From an uncultured Clostridia bacterium (GTDB lineage: Bacteria; Bacillota; Clostridia; Oscillospirales; CAG-272): DNA of 13,223 nucleotides. The position numbers and the translations under genes are program-made. Each line of letters begins with the position of its first letter. Positions within the stretch are counted from its first letter, which is position 1. The notes below the pieces were generated by a model. That model had not been told where the DNA came from. It ran no database searches and was given only the letters and a program-made list of their open reading frames with translations. The DNA lies in assembly GCA_947624945.1 (NCBI GenBank), contig CANQMJ010000063.1:1-13223 (forward strand), read 5' to 3'. This document shows, piece by piece, positions 1-7,199 of the stretch.

Positions 1-207
1 GTTGCCCGCGATCAGGCCCTCGCAGACCTCCTCGTTGAGGCCCAGGTTCAGGATCGTGTCCATCATGCCGGGCATGGACGCGCGCGCGCCGGAGCGCACG
101 GACACCAGCAGCGGGTTCTTGGCGTCGCCGAACTTCTTGCCGTTGATCTTCTCGATCTTGGAAAGCGCCGTTTCGATCTGGTCCAGAATGTCCGGGCCGA
201 TGCTGCG
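1..207 (-). CDS. ppdK: Pyruvate phosphate dikinase, internal fragment (both ends missing)
   Basis: This fragment codes for part of the N-terminal nucleotide-binding domain of pyruvate phosphate dikinase, which interconverts pyruvate, ATP and phosphate with phosphoenolpyruvate, AMP and diphosphate in the cytoplasm. The frame with codons ending at base 1 reads KKFGDAKNPLLVSVRSGARA, then SMPGMMDTILNLGLNEEVCE. The VSVRSGA and SMPGMMDTILNLG blocks are hallmarks of this family. About 69 residues are present of a protein that is normally about 870-900 residues, and the frame is open to the window edge. The upstream part of the dikinase is absent: the frame meets the isomerase sequence near 201-215, which is in a different frame. 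Codon use is distinct from the rest of the window: leucine is nearly all CTG, serine mostly TCC, and GC is about 65 percent. The identification is secure; whether the fragment belongs to this genome is doubtful. Confidence 0.88.
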
Positions 208-216
208 CCAGCCATG
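196..216. other. Chimeric junction between isomerase and dikinase sequence
   Basis: On the minus strand, good glucose-6-phosphate isomerase sequence runs to about GIDINALMAGA. From about SIGPDILDQIETALSKIEK onward, good pyruvate phosphate dikinase sequence appears in another frame. The isomerase frame continues only as a low-complexity Arg/Pro/Ser/Ala-rich tail to a stop at 63-65, which is simply the dikinase sequence read out of frame. The exact join cannot be fixed, because the bases between about 199 and 213 fit either side. No insertion sequence, inverted repeat or tRNA end lies at the join. The codon-use change coincides with it. An assembly chimera is the most likely explanation; a real recombination or deletion is possible. 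Confidence 0.75.
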
Positions 217-890
217 AGCGCATTGATGTCGATGCCCGCGACAGCTATCGGGAGAAGTCCGACGGCCGTGAGCACGGAGTAACGTCCGCCGATGTCGTCC
301 GGCACGACGAACGTCTCATACCCCATTCTGTCGGCAAACGTCTTGAGCGTGCCGCGCGCCTTGTCGGTCGTTGCGAAGATGCGCTCCTTCGCGCCGTCCT
401 CGCCGTATTTTTTGACGATGAGCTCGCGGAACACGCGGAACGCTATCGCGGGCTCCGTCGTCGTGCCCGATTTCGATACGACGTTCACGCATATGTCCTT
501 GCCCTCGCACATCTTCAACAGATCCGCGAGCGAAGATGCGGAAATGCTGTTGCCTGCGAAGTATATCTCCGGGCAGTCGCCGTGAAGCGCGTTATAGTTA
601 TTCGATTTGCAGTATTCGATAACGGCGCGCGCGCCGAGATACGAGCCGCCGATGCCGATGACGACGAGCACGTCGCACATCTTTTTTATGCGCTCCGCCG
701 CCGATTTAATCCGCGCGAACTCTTCCTTGTCGTAAGCGACGGGAAGATCGACCCAGCCGAGAAAGTCATTCCCCGGGCCGTTCTTCGATTTTACGAGCGA
801 TAGCGCAGCCTCCGCCGCGGGCGCCGCATAGTCGAGCTCATGCTGTGAGACAAATTGCGAAACAAACTTTTTATTGATCTTAACGCTCAT
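201..890 (-). CDS. pgi: Glucose-6-phosphate isomerase, N-terminal half (3' end lost at junction)
   Basis: This enzyme interconverts glucose 6-phosphate and fructose 6-phosphate in the cytoplasm, in glycolysis and gluconeogenesis. Family blocks seen are VVIGIGGSYLGARA (about 77-89), the sugar-phosphate binding loop SKSGTTTEP (139-147) and the PGI signature DDIGGRYSVLTAVGLLP (198-214). About 230 of the usual roughly 450 residues are present. The second half, which carries the catalytic Glu, His and Lys of the family, is missing because the sequence switches to dikinase sequence near 201-215. As written, the product would be 275 residues with an out-of-frame tail and should be inactive. The ATG at 888-890 is preceded by AAGGA about 7 bases upstream. 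A TTGTAA/TATGAT promoter lies about 55 bases upstream, so the gene is probably transcribed on its own despite following the carboxypeptidase gene on the same strand. Confidence 0.93.
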
Positions 891-944
891 GATTTTTCCT
901 TCCGTGACTGTGATTTGCCCCGAAACGGGGAATTTTCTGATTTA

Positions 945-973
945 ATCATATCACAAATCGCGGCGATTTACAA
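945..973 (-). promoter_or_regulatory. Promoter of the glucose-6-phosphate isomerase gene
   Basis: On the minus strand, TTGTAA (968-973) is separated by exactly 17 bases from TATGAT (945-950). The -10 box carries an extended TG one base upstream. The 16-base block covering the extended -10, CGATTTGTGATATGAT, recurs exactly upstream of the MutS-like gene at 11169-11184. A small CCCCG-AAA-CGGGG hairpin (918-930) lies in the leader. It has no U tract and I assign it no function. Confidence 0.62.
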
Positions 974-1015
974 TTCTTTTTTGTTATTGGGCGCGTTTTT
1001 TTCGGCTGCGGCGCG

Positions 1016-2233
1016 TCAGAGCAGCATCCCGCGCCACAGACGCGACAAAAGACCCCAATAGCTGATCTTTTCAACGTCGGCCGCCGCCGTCGCGGGGACT
1101 GTGCCGATGACCTCGCCGTTCAGCGTGTACGTAACCTCGCCGACAGTATCGCCCTTTTTTATTGGCGCCGCCGTTGTTTCATAAAGCGTCACCGTTTCGA
1201 CGACGTTTTTGTCGCTTCCCTTTTTCAGTATCGCCGAAAACGGTCCGTACTCGGCGGCGACTTCGTTTTCGACGCCGCCTGTAACGGGGACGGAGCCGCA
1301 CGCGCCGCCTTCGCTTTTATAAACGGAATAGTTCGCGTAGCCGTAATCGAGCAACGACTTCGCCGCCTCGTTTCTGATGTCGCGCGTCGGCGAGCCCATA
1401 ATTACCGCGATCAGCGACATTCCGTCGCGCTCCGCCGTCGCCGAAATGCAAAAGCCCGCCTTAGACGTCGAACCTGTCTTGAGCCCGGTCGCGCCCCGGT
1501 AAAAACGCACGAGCCTGTTCGTGTTCGTGAGTCCGAACGCGCCGTTCCTTATCGAATCCATCCAAACCGTCGTATACTCGAATATCTCCGGATGCTTCGT
1601 TATGAGCTCGCGCGACATTATGGCGATATCGCGCGCCGATATAAGATGCTCCGCCGCGTCGGGCGCGTCGTCAAGCCCGTTCGTGTTGACGAAATGCGTG
1701 TGCTCCATGCCGAGTTCGGCGGCGCGCTCGTTCATCCGCGCGATAAACGCGTCCTCGCTGCCCGCGACATACTCCGCAAGCGCGACCGTCGCGTCGTTCG
1801 CCGATGCGATGAGCACGCATTTCAAAAGCTCCGACACCGGCATCGTCTCGCCCGGCTCGAGATAGACCTGCGAGCCTCCCATCGACGCTGCGTTCTCGCT
1901 GCACGATACGGGATCGTCGAGCGTGATCGTCCCCGCGTCCACCGCCTCCATGACGAGCAGCACCGACATTATCTTCGTCACCGATGCGGGCGGCAGCGCC
2001 TCGTCGGCGTTGGATTCGTAAAGCACCGTCCCCGTCGACGCTTCCATCAGAATGCAGCTCTTTGCGTTGATGTTCAGCTCCGCCGACGACGGCACGGACG
2101 CGTCGACATATACGGAGCCGCCCGCAGGCACGCCGTCCGTTGCGAGTTCTGCGTCGTCTGCGGCACAGAGCGGCACCGAGAATATCATCGCGGCACACAG
2201 CGCGGCTGATATGACTTTCTTTAACAGTTTCAT
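1016..2233 (-). CDS. D-alanyl-D-alanine carboxypeptidase (PBP5-type, peptidase S11)
   Basis: This secreted penicillin-binding protein removes the terminal D-alanine from peptidoglycan stem pentapeptides at the outer face of the membrane and so limits cross-linking. The 405-residue product starts with a signal peptide (MKLLKKV, hydrophobic 8-22, likely cleavage near CAA at 23-25). The three active-site motifs of the S11 family are all present: SVTK (Ser84 nucleophile, Lys87), SAN (144-146) and KTG (252-254) within GLKTGSTSKAGFC. Residues about 310-385 fit the beta-rich PBP5 C-terminal domain. The tail SYWGLLSRLWRGMLL is the amphipathic helix that typically holds these enzymes on the membrane. 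The ATG has a GGGGGA site about 6 bases upstream. Length and motifs look complete. It is close to the DacF/DacA group, but I do not assign a letter. No terminator is visible after its stop. Confidence 0.95.
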   Translation of the reverse strand: MKLLKKVISAALCAAMIFSVPLCAADDAELATDGVPAGGSVYVDASVPSSAELNINAKSCILMEASTGTVLYESNADEALPPASVTKIMSVLLVMEAVDAGTITLDDPVSCSENAASMGGSQVYLEPGETMPVSELLKCVLIASANDATVALAEYVAGSEDAFIARMNERAAELGMEHTHFVNTNGLDDAPDAAEHLISARDIAIMSRELITKHPEIFEYTTVWMDSIRNGAFGLTNTNRLVRFYRGATGLKTGSTSKAGFCISATAERDGMSLIAVIMGSPTRDIRNEAAKSLLDYGYANYSVYKSEGGACGSVPVTGGVENEVAAEYGPFSAILKKGSDKNVVETVTLYETTAAPIKKGDTVGEVTYTLNGEVIGTVPATAAADVEKISYWGLLSRLWRGMLL

Positions 2234-2272
2234 TTTTATCCCCCATATTAAAAACGCTGTTGTTTTGCTATA

Positions 2273-2302
2273 TCTATACGATGCGTCCGCGCCGTTTATG
2301 AA
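2273..2302 (-). promoter_or_regulatory. Possible promoter of the carboxypeptidase gene
   Basis: On the minus strand, TTCATA (2297-2302) is followed after 18 bases by TATAGA (2273-2278), about 40 bases before the carboxypeptidase start. Each box matches the consensus at 4 of 6 or better. It lies just beyond the terminator of the upstream operon, where a new promoter is needed. The match is modest. Confidence 0.4.
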
Positions 2303-2310
2303 CGATATAC

Positions 2311-2344
2311 AAAAACAGCGGAGGACGCTGTGCGTCCCCCGCTG
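2311..2344 (-). terminator. Rho-independent terminator of the radical SAM-MoxR-DUF58-transglutaminase operon
   Basis: Arms 2332-2344 and 2316-2328 form a 13-base-pair GC-rich stem with a three-base loop (2329-2331). The single mismatch in the plus strand (2322/2338) becomes a G-U pair in the minus-strand transcript. In that direction the stem is followed at once by five U residues (2315-2311). It begins 15 bases after the transglutaminase stop codon, where an operon terminator is expected. Read in the plus direction there is no gene to terminate. Confidence 0.85.
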
Positions 2345-2359
2345 CCATAATTTTTTCGT

Positions 2360-5300
2360 TTATACTACGCGTTTGATATATCTGAATACGAGTCTGTTTT
2401 TGTGCGACAGTCCGATGTAGACGTTCTTTATCAGGTCGCCGTAGTACTTTGCAAGCTCCGAAAGCTCCTCGCGTCCGAGCGAATGACCGAATTCTTCGTT
2501 CGAGATATGCCCGAGCACCGTCGATAACGGGTACGTCGACGCTTTGCCGACGAACGGAGTAAGTCTCGACGCGTACTCGTCGGACAGCTCGCCTATGCGC
2601 GGCGGCAGACCGAGCGCAGTATATATATCGTATATGCCGAGGTCGATATCGTGCGCGTCGCGCCGTATCTCGTCCTCCGTCATCGGACGGCTCACGTCGC
2701 AGCACCTCTCGACAAGCTCGCGCCTTCTCCTGCACGCCTTTTTACCGCGACGGTGAAGGACGATAATATATACGATGAGTCCCAAAAGCAGAGCGCCGCC
2801 GACCGATGCCGCTATTATGAGCGCGATCTTCACTATGCGTTCGCTGTCGTCTGTCTCGGGCTGCTCGACTTCATCGCCATCGTCAGGCTCCGCGGGAGTA
2901 TGATCGGGAATGTTTGTCGGAGTGTGACTGCCTATCCCCGGAGCATCGCCGATATCGTCGGACGGTTCCATCGAAAGATTGCCGTACATGCTGTCATGCA
3001 TCGCGGGCGTCGCCTCGTACTGCACCCAGCCGAGCCCGTCATAGTAGACCTCGACCCACGCGTGAGCGTCGCTGTCGAGCACGTCAGTTTTGTACCGCAG
3101 CATCGCGGGCATAGACTGTTCTGTCTCGAAATCGTCAGCCAGATACCCTTCGCAGTAGCGCGCCGGTATGCCTATCGAACGCAGCATAAGCGTGAGCGAC
3201 GACGCGAACTGCACACAGTAGCCTGTCTTAGTCTCGGTCAGAAATTCAACAACTGCGGACTTGTCAGGTTCAACTATTTCCTCGTCGACCGCGTCCGTAA
3301 CCTCGTCCGTGTCAACGCTTTCTCCGTCGTCGGTCTCCGCGTCGGTCCCCGCCGTATCGGTCGTTTCCGGCGTCGGTTCGGGACGCGTCTTTGTGTATGT
3401 GAAGTTGTCGTTGAGATACTCGACAAGCATCATGATGACGGTGTGATAGTTTTCTACGCTCGGCTTTTCACCGTCGCCGACGTCCGCATTATAGCTTGCG
3501 AGCACGCTTTGCACAACGTCCCTTATCTCGTCATTGTCGATGTCGGTCTCGAGATACGTCTCATACACATAATCGGCGTAACGCTCCTCAAGCTCCGCGT
3601 TTGCGAGTATGCGCGCGCGCTCTTCGTCCGTCATCTGCGTTATATACCGCCGCAGCATCGAGACTGCCGGCAGTTCTATGCCGTATTCGTTCTCGATCTT
3701 ATGCTCCGTTTCGAACAGATACCGCTCGATCTCGTCTTCAGTGCCGCCGATAAGGCTGTCTGGCTCGCCCGAGCGTATGAGCGCCAGCGTCGCTTTATAT
3801 TCACCTATCTCGTCGGCGAAAACGCCGCCGAGGTCGGTGCTCCGCATCGTCGTCACGAGCGAATCCGTGGAATATGACGAGCCCTCGAAGAAATAACGCG
3901 ACGTCCATATGCCGTCGAAGTATTTATTATACGGCATACGCGACGGTTCGGACGTGCCGTACGATAAAAGTCCCATCGACGGACGCACGAACGACGGCAG
4001 CATAAGTATCGGCGTGTTGCCCGCCGTGCGGGTTACGGAGACGCGCTCCGATATGAAGCCGCGCTCGGTGTTCGCGCGGTAGCCGGTCGAGGGCGAGTAA
4101 CGCGCATACGCGGGAAAGATCGCCTCGTAAAAGTTCTCCGTCAGCGTCTCGGGCGTGAAACCTGCGCCGAAGCGCGCGTCGTAGCTTTCGATGTCGTCGA
4201 ACGTCGCCGAGTACCACCTGTCGTTTTCATATCTCGTCCCTATCCATGTGCGGAGATATATCGGCGATTTATACGGTGCGTTTACGTTTGCTATGACTAT
4301 ATCCTCGTATTCGGGATATGTCGCCTCGGTCGAGCGCGAGTCTCCCGACGCCGCGCCGTCCATATACTGCGGGTCGTTTAGGTCGATGCGGTCGCTCGAC
4401 AGAAACGACGTCACGTACTTTCTCGCCGTGCTCATAACTTCGGATAAGTACGGCAGTCCCGGGTCGCTCTCCTCAACAAACCGCGCGGGAAGTACGATGA
4501 CCGCTGCCGCCAGCGCAAACGTGAATAGTCCCGTCACTCCGCCGAACGCATAGCTCGCGCGAGCCGTGTCTGAGTCGAGCCTCTGCGCGCGCAAATAACT
4601 GCGTTTCCACGTCCGCTTCTCGGATGCGGCTGCTTTTTTCTCATTCTTTCTGCGCTTTTTTTCGTCTCGTATGCGTTGACGGCGAGCCTTCGACGTCTCA
4701 AGATGCAGCTCGTCGACGGAGCTTTTCTTCGCGCCTTTGATTTTTTTGCGCTTTGCCGTTTTCTTCGACTCACGTTCGAGACGTTTTTCGCCGCGCGTTT
4801 TCTTTCGCTCGATGCCTTCGAGCGGGTCGGGCATCACCTCGTGTTCCCCGACGAGCCGCTTCTTCTTTGTGACGCGAGTATACCGTCTGTCGTATAGCCA
4901 CAGCGATACGACTCCTGCCGCCGCCGACACGAAGACAGCGAATCCCCAGTTCGTCTCCATTATGTTATAGAGGAATATCGGCACCGTGAATACAGCCGTC
5001 ATCGGTATGAGGTAGACGCCGCGGCAACGTCTGACGATCGCGGGCACGAAAAGGACGGACAAAAGCATCACGAAAAGCATAATTCCGCCCGAGAACAGTT
5101 CATTTTCGCTGTATATAGAGTTTTCCTCCGTCTCGATCAACAGCGAAAGAAGTCCCGTCTGTCCGACGTCGGCAAAGCGTTCAATGACTGCATTATGTAT
5201 CGCCATGACAGCCTCGGTCACAAAGCCGGGGATAGATAGCGCATACGACAAAAGCTCGCCGAATACGGCTCCGATAAATGCGAGCAGTCCTATCGGGGCG

Positions 5301-5602
5301 AATCGTTTTCCGCATGACAAAAGCGAGAGCGACGCCGAAAACAGCAGCGCCGGTATCACTATCGCGGACAGCGTCGTCTTGTCGGGTACTATCTTGAATG
5401 CGTCGGCAAACAGGTAAGCAAGTCCCGTCACAAATCCTGCGGCAACGACGGCGCGGCATACGGCGCCTATTATCTCGGATATGACCGAATGGCGCTGGCG
5501 CGTCGGCACGTAAACGAGCTCGCGCGCTCGTTTGTCGGGCTCCGCCACAAGCGGCGCGCCCGTATCGAGCGGTATCGTAGAAAGGTCTATTTCATTGTTC
5601 AC
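2360..5602 (-). CDS. Large membrane-anchored transglutaminase-like protein
   Basis: This is a 1080-residue membrane protein with a papain-like transglutaminase core outside the cell. Such cores act as cysteine proteases, amidases or cross-linkers; the substrate here is unknown. Visible in order: hydrophobic segments at about 42-68, 79-97, 102-127, 171-192, 195-213 and 219-238; a strongly Lys/Arg-rich cytoplasmic segment (about 245-345); another membrane span (about 352-374); an extracellular region; a Thr/Asp/Glu-rich stretch (about 740-781); then the core with Cys796 (TGYCVQFASS), His847 (SDAHAWVEVYYDG) and Glu863 in WVQYEATP. The last position is often Asp, though WVxFEPTP-like forms also occur. 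A final span lies at about 923-949, followed by a roughly 130-residue cytoplasmic tail. The architecture resembles TgpA-type proteins. The start is GTG (5600-5602), 11 bases inside the DUF58 gene, supported by GGAGG six bases upstream. It is the last gene of the operon. Confidence 0.9.
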   Translation of the reverse strand: MNNEIDLSTIPLDTGAPLVAEPDKRARELVYVPTRQRHSVISEIIGAVCRAVVAAGFVTGLAYLFADAFKIVPDKTTLSAIVIPALLFSASLSLLSCGKRFAPIGLLAFIGAVFGELLSYALSIPGFVTEAVMAIHNAVIERFADVGQTGLLSLLIETEENSIYSENELFSGGIMLFVMLLSVLFVPAIVRRCRGVYLIPMTAVFTVPIFLYNIMETNWGFAVFVSAAAGVVSLWLYDRRYTRVTKKKRLVGEHEVMPDPLEGIERKKTRGEKRLERESKKTAKRKKIKGAKKSSVDELHLETSKARRQRIRDEKKRRKNEKKAAASEKRTWKRSYLRAQRLDSDTARASYAFGGVTGLFTFALAAAVIVLPARFVEESDPGLPYLSEVMSTARKYVTSFLSSDRIDLNDPQYMDGAASGDSRSTEATYPEYEDIVIANVNAPYKSPIYLRTWIGTRYENDRWYSATFDDIESYDARFGAGFTPETLTENFYEAIFPAYARYSPSTGYRANTERGFISERVSVTRTAGNTPILMLPSFVRPSMGLLSYGTSEPSRMPYNKYFDGIWTSRYFFEGSSYSTDSLVTTMRSTDLGGVFADEIGEYKATLALIRSGEPDSLIGGTEDEIERYLFETEHKIENEYGIELPAVSMLRRYITQMTDEERARILANAELEERYADYVYETYLETDIDNDEIRDVVQSVLASYNADVGDGEKPSVENYHTVIMMLVEYLNDNFTYTKTRPEPTPETTDTAGTDAETDDGESVDTDEVTDAVDEEIVEPDKSAVVEFLTETKTGYCVQFASSLTLMLRSIGIPARYCEGYLADDFETEQSMPAMLRYKTDVLDSDAHAWVEVYYDGLGWVQYEATPAMHDSMYGNLSMEPSDDIGDAPGIGSHTPTNIPDHTPAEPDDGDEVEQPETDDSERIVKIALIIAASVGGALLLGLIVYIIVLHRRGKKACRRRRELVERCCDVSRPMTEDEIRRDAHDIDLGIYDIYTALGLPPRIGELSDEYASRLTPFVGKASTYPLSTVLGHISNEEFGHSLGREELSELAKYYGDLIKNVYIGLSHKNRLVFRYIKRVV

Positions 5603-7199
5603 TGATGTCCTCCACCCCGCTCTTCGTCCTCCACGACGAGTCTACCGTCGTCAGGATAATGTTGTTTTCACCATAGCGCACGCGGCACCGTTCGAGATAT
5701 TCCCTGCGCGCCGCCTTGTCGCGGAATCTGTCGATCGGGTCGAACAGCAGTATTTCCGTGCGTTCGGCACCTGCTCCGCGCGATGCGTCGATATAATCGG
5801 ACAGACTGTCGAGGCTTGCCGCCGCCGTCACATATATGAACGTCGGCGAATCGTCGTCGCCGATGAGCGCCGGCAGGCGCGTCACCGACATGTCGCGGTC
5901 ACAGAACGGCGCCGTGCCGAAATGCTTGAACAGCGCGTCGAGGTCGGACAAAGTGTGCACGCGGTACGCGAAAAAGCCGCTGCCCGCGCGCTCGTCGAAC
6001 CACACTAGCGTGACCGTGCTGCCGCGCCATATCTCGTCGGTCACGACGCCTATCGCGAGTTCCGACACGCCGTCGGCGCAGTATTCGTCGAGGTCGAACA
6101 TATCCTCCTGCGCGATGCCTCCCATAAGTGTTCCCGCGTCGAAATTCTCGTCTTCGCGCCGTTCGGACGCGTCGTCAACGCCGCCTTCGCCGCCCGCCGA
6201 CGGTTGAGATGTCGACGCGTCGAGCCTGAATTTGGCGACAGCCGCCGCTGCCGCCGCTCTGTCAGAGGCTGCGTCTGCTATCGCGGACATCCTCTCCTCC
6301 GGCGTTAAAAGCGCGTCCTGCGGAAGTTCGGGCAGACGCAGTTTTACTACGTGCCGCTCTGAGTTCTTTGCGTCCGATTTGTTTGTCCGCGTATTTTTCT
6401 TTTGACCGAATTTTTCGTTTTCATCGGAAAACAGAGTCGCGAAGTCGCAGAATATGTATATGTTTTTGCCGACGCTCGGCTTGTAGTCGTTTACCTGAAG
6501 GTCCTGCATCTTCGAGGACAGCTTCCAGTGTATATGCTTGAGCGGGTCGCCGCCCCTGTACTCGCGTATCTGATTCGCCTCGCTCGACAGTATGCCGCCT
6601 GCTGCAAACTTGCTTTCGGACGGAACGTCGGACGGCGAGTTGTCGTCGCCGCGCGAATAGAGTATGCGGCGCGGCATGACGTAGATCTTGCTGTATATGT
6701 TGACGCGTCTGCGCATTCTTATGATGCGGAACATGTCGGAGACGTATATGCAGCCGACGCCGACCTTATAGCTGCCGCGGTAGCGGAACGTCACCTCGCT
6801 GTCGAAGTAGTATTCGCCGCGCGGTAGTATCGACATCGAGACGATGCGGCTCTCGCACATAACGCCGTCCTCCGACGGCAAAAACAGTTCGACCTCCGTG
6901 AACGGCAGCGGCAGTACGGAATAGTTCGACACGCGGAATTCATATCCGATCTTCGTCAGCTTTTCGACCGTCGTCTCGTCTGACAGCACGAACGCGCCGA
7001 CATTCGCCCGTCCGATAAGGACGTAGATAAACGACATCACCGGCATCATCGTCACGAACCACATAAAAACGACCGACACGGGCGAGCGGAGCGCCTGTGT
7101 AAAAACGACGGCGAAGATCAGGATCGCAATATAGTATTTAAGTCCCTTGCCGAATGAAAAGATCGGATACGCGGCGTCCTTTTTTCGGAGCCTTTTCAT
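5592..7199 (-). CDS. DUF58 family protein with inserted charged segment
   Basis: This 535-residue protein belongs to the DUF58 family, which regularly accompanies MoxR ATPases and often has a von Willebrand A-like fold. It starts with a basic stretch and two hydrophobic segments (about 21-37 and 42-62) and is otherwise probably cytoplasmic. The diagnostic DUF58 block IREYRGGDPLKHIHWK is at 211-226. After the first strand of the A-like domain (NIYIFCDFA, 246-254), the usual metal-site DxSxS is absent. About 115 residues of Lys-, Ala- and Asp/Glu-rich sequence (258-372) follow before the domain seems to resume near LAIGVVTDEIW. The start ATG overlaps the MoxR stop in an ATGA arrangement, and the 3' end overlaps the transglutaminase start by 11 bases, so all three are likely coupled. 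The biochemical role of DUF58 is not settled; a partner or target of the ATPase is the usual inference. Confidence 0.9.
   Translation of the reverse strand: MKRLRKKDAAYPIFSFGKGLKYYIAILIFAVVFTQALRSPVSVVFMWFVTMMPVMSFIYVLIGRANVGAFVLSDETTVEKLTKIGYEFRVSNYSVLPLPFTEVELFLPSEDGVMCESRIVSMSILPRGEYYFDSEVTFRYRGSYKVGVGCIYVSDMFRIIRMRRRVNIYSKIYVMPRRILYSRGDDNSPSDVPSESKFAAGGILSSEANQIREYRGGDPLKHIHWKLSSKMQDLQVNDYKPSVGKNIYIFCDFATLFSDENEKFGQKKNTRTNKSDAKNSERHVVKLRLPELPQDALLTPEERMSAIADAASDRAAAAAAVAKFRLDASTSQPSAGGEGGVDDASERREDENFDAGTLMGGIAQEDMFDLDEYCADGVSELAIGVVTDEIWRGSTVTLVWFDERAGSGFFAYRVHTLSDLDALFKHFGTAPFCDRDMSVTRLPALIGDDDSPTFIYVTAAASLDSLSDYIDASRGAGAERTEILLFDPIDRFRDKAARREYLERCRVRYGENNIILTTVDSSWRTKSGVEDISEQ
5609..5613 (-). 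promoter_or_regulatory. Ribosome binding site deciding the GTG start of the transglutaminase gene
   Basis: GGAGG lies six bases before GTG at 5602, inside the end of the DUF58 gene. The only nearby ATG (just after the GTG, in another frame) meets a stop after two codons, so GTG is the sensible start. The arrangement implies translational coupling with the DUF58 gene. Confidence 0.75.

Noticed and set aside
63..200. Arg/Pro/Ser/Ala-rich C-terminal tail of the isomerase reading
   Set aside because: It is the dikinase coding sequence read in the wrong frame after the junction, not a genuine extension or novel domain.
918..930. CCCCG-AAA-CGGGG hairpin in the isomerase leader as a terminator or riboswitch
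   Set aside because: Only five base pairs, no U tract and no wider conserved structure visible.
2651..3877. Long plus-strand open frame opposite the transglutaminase gene, and similar ones at 7319-8629 and 9539-10921
   Set aside because: Their products are Arg/His/Ala/Val-rich without motifs, and they lie antisense to well-supported genes. The strong TCG/GTC/GAC codon bias removes stop codons from the opposite strand, which explains their length.
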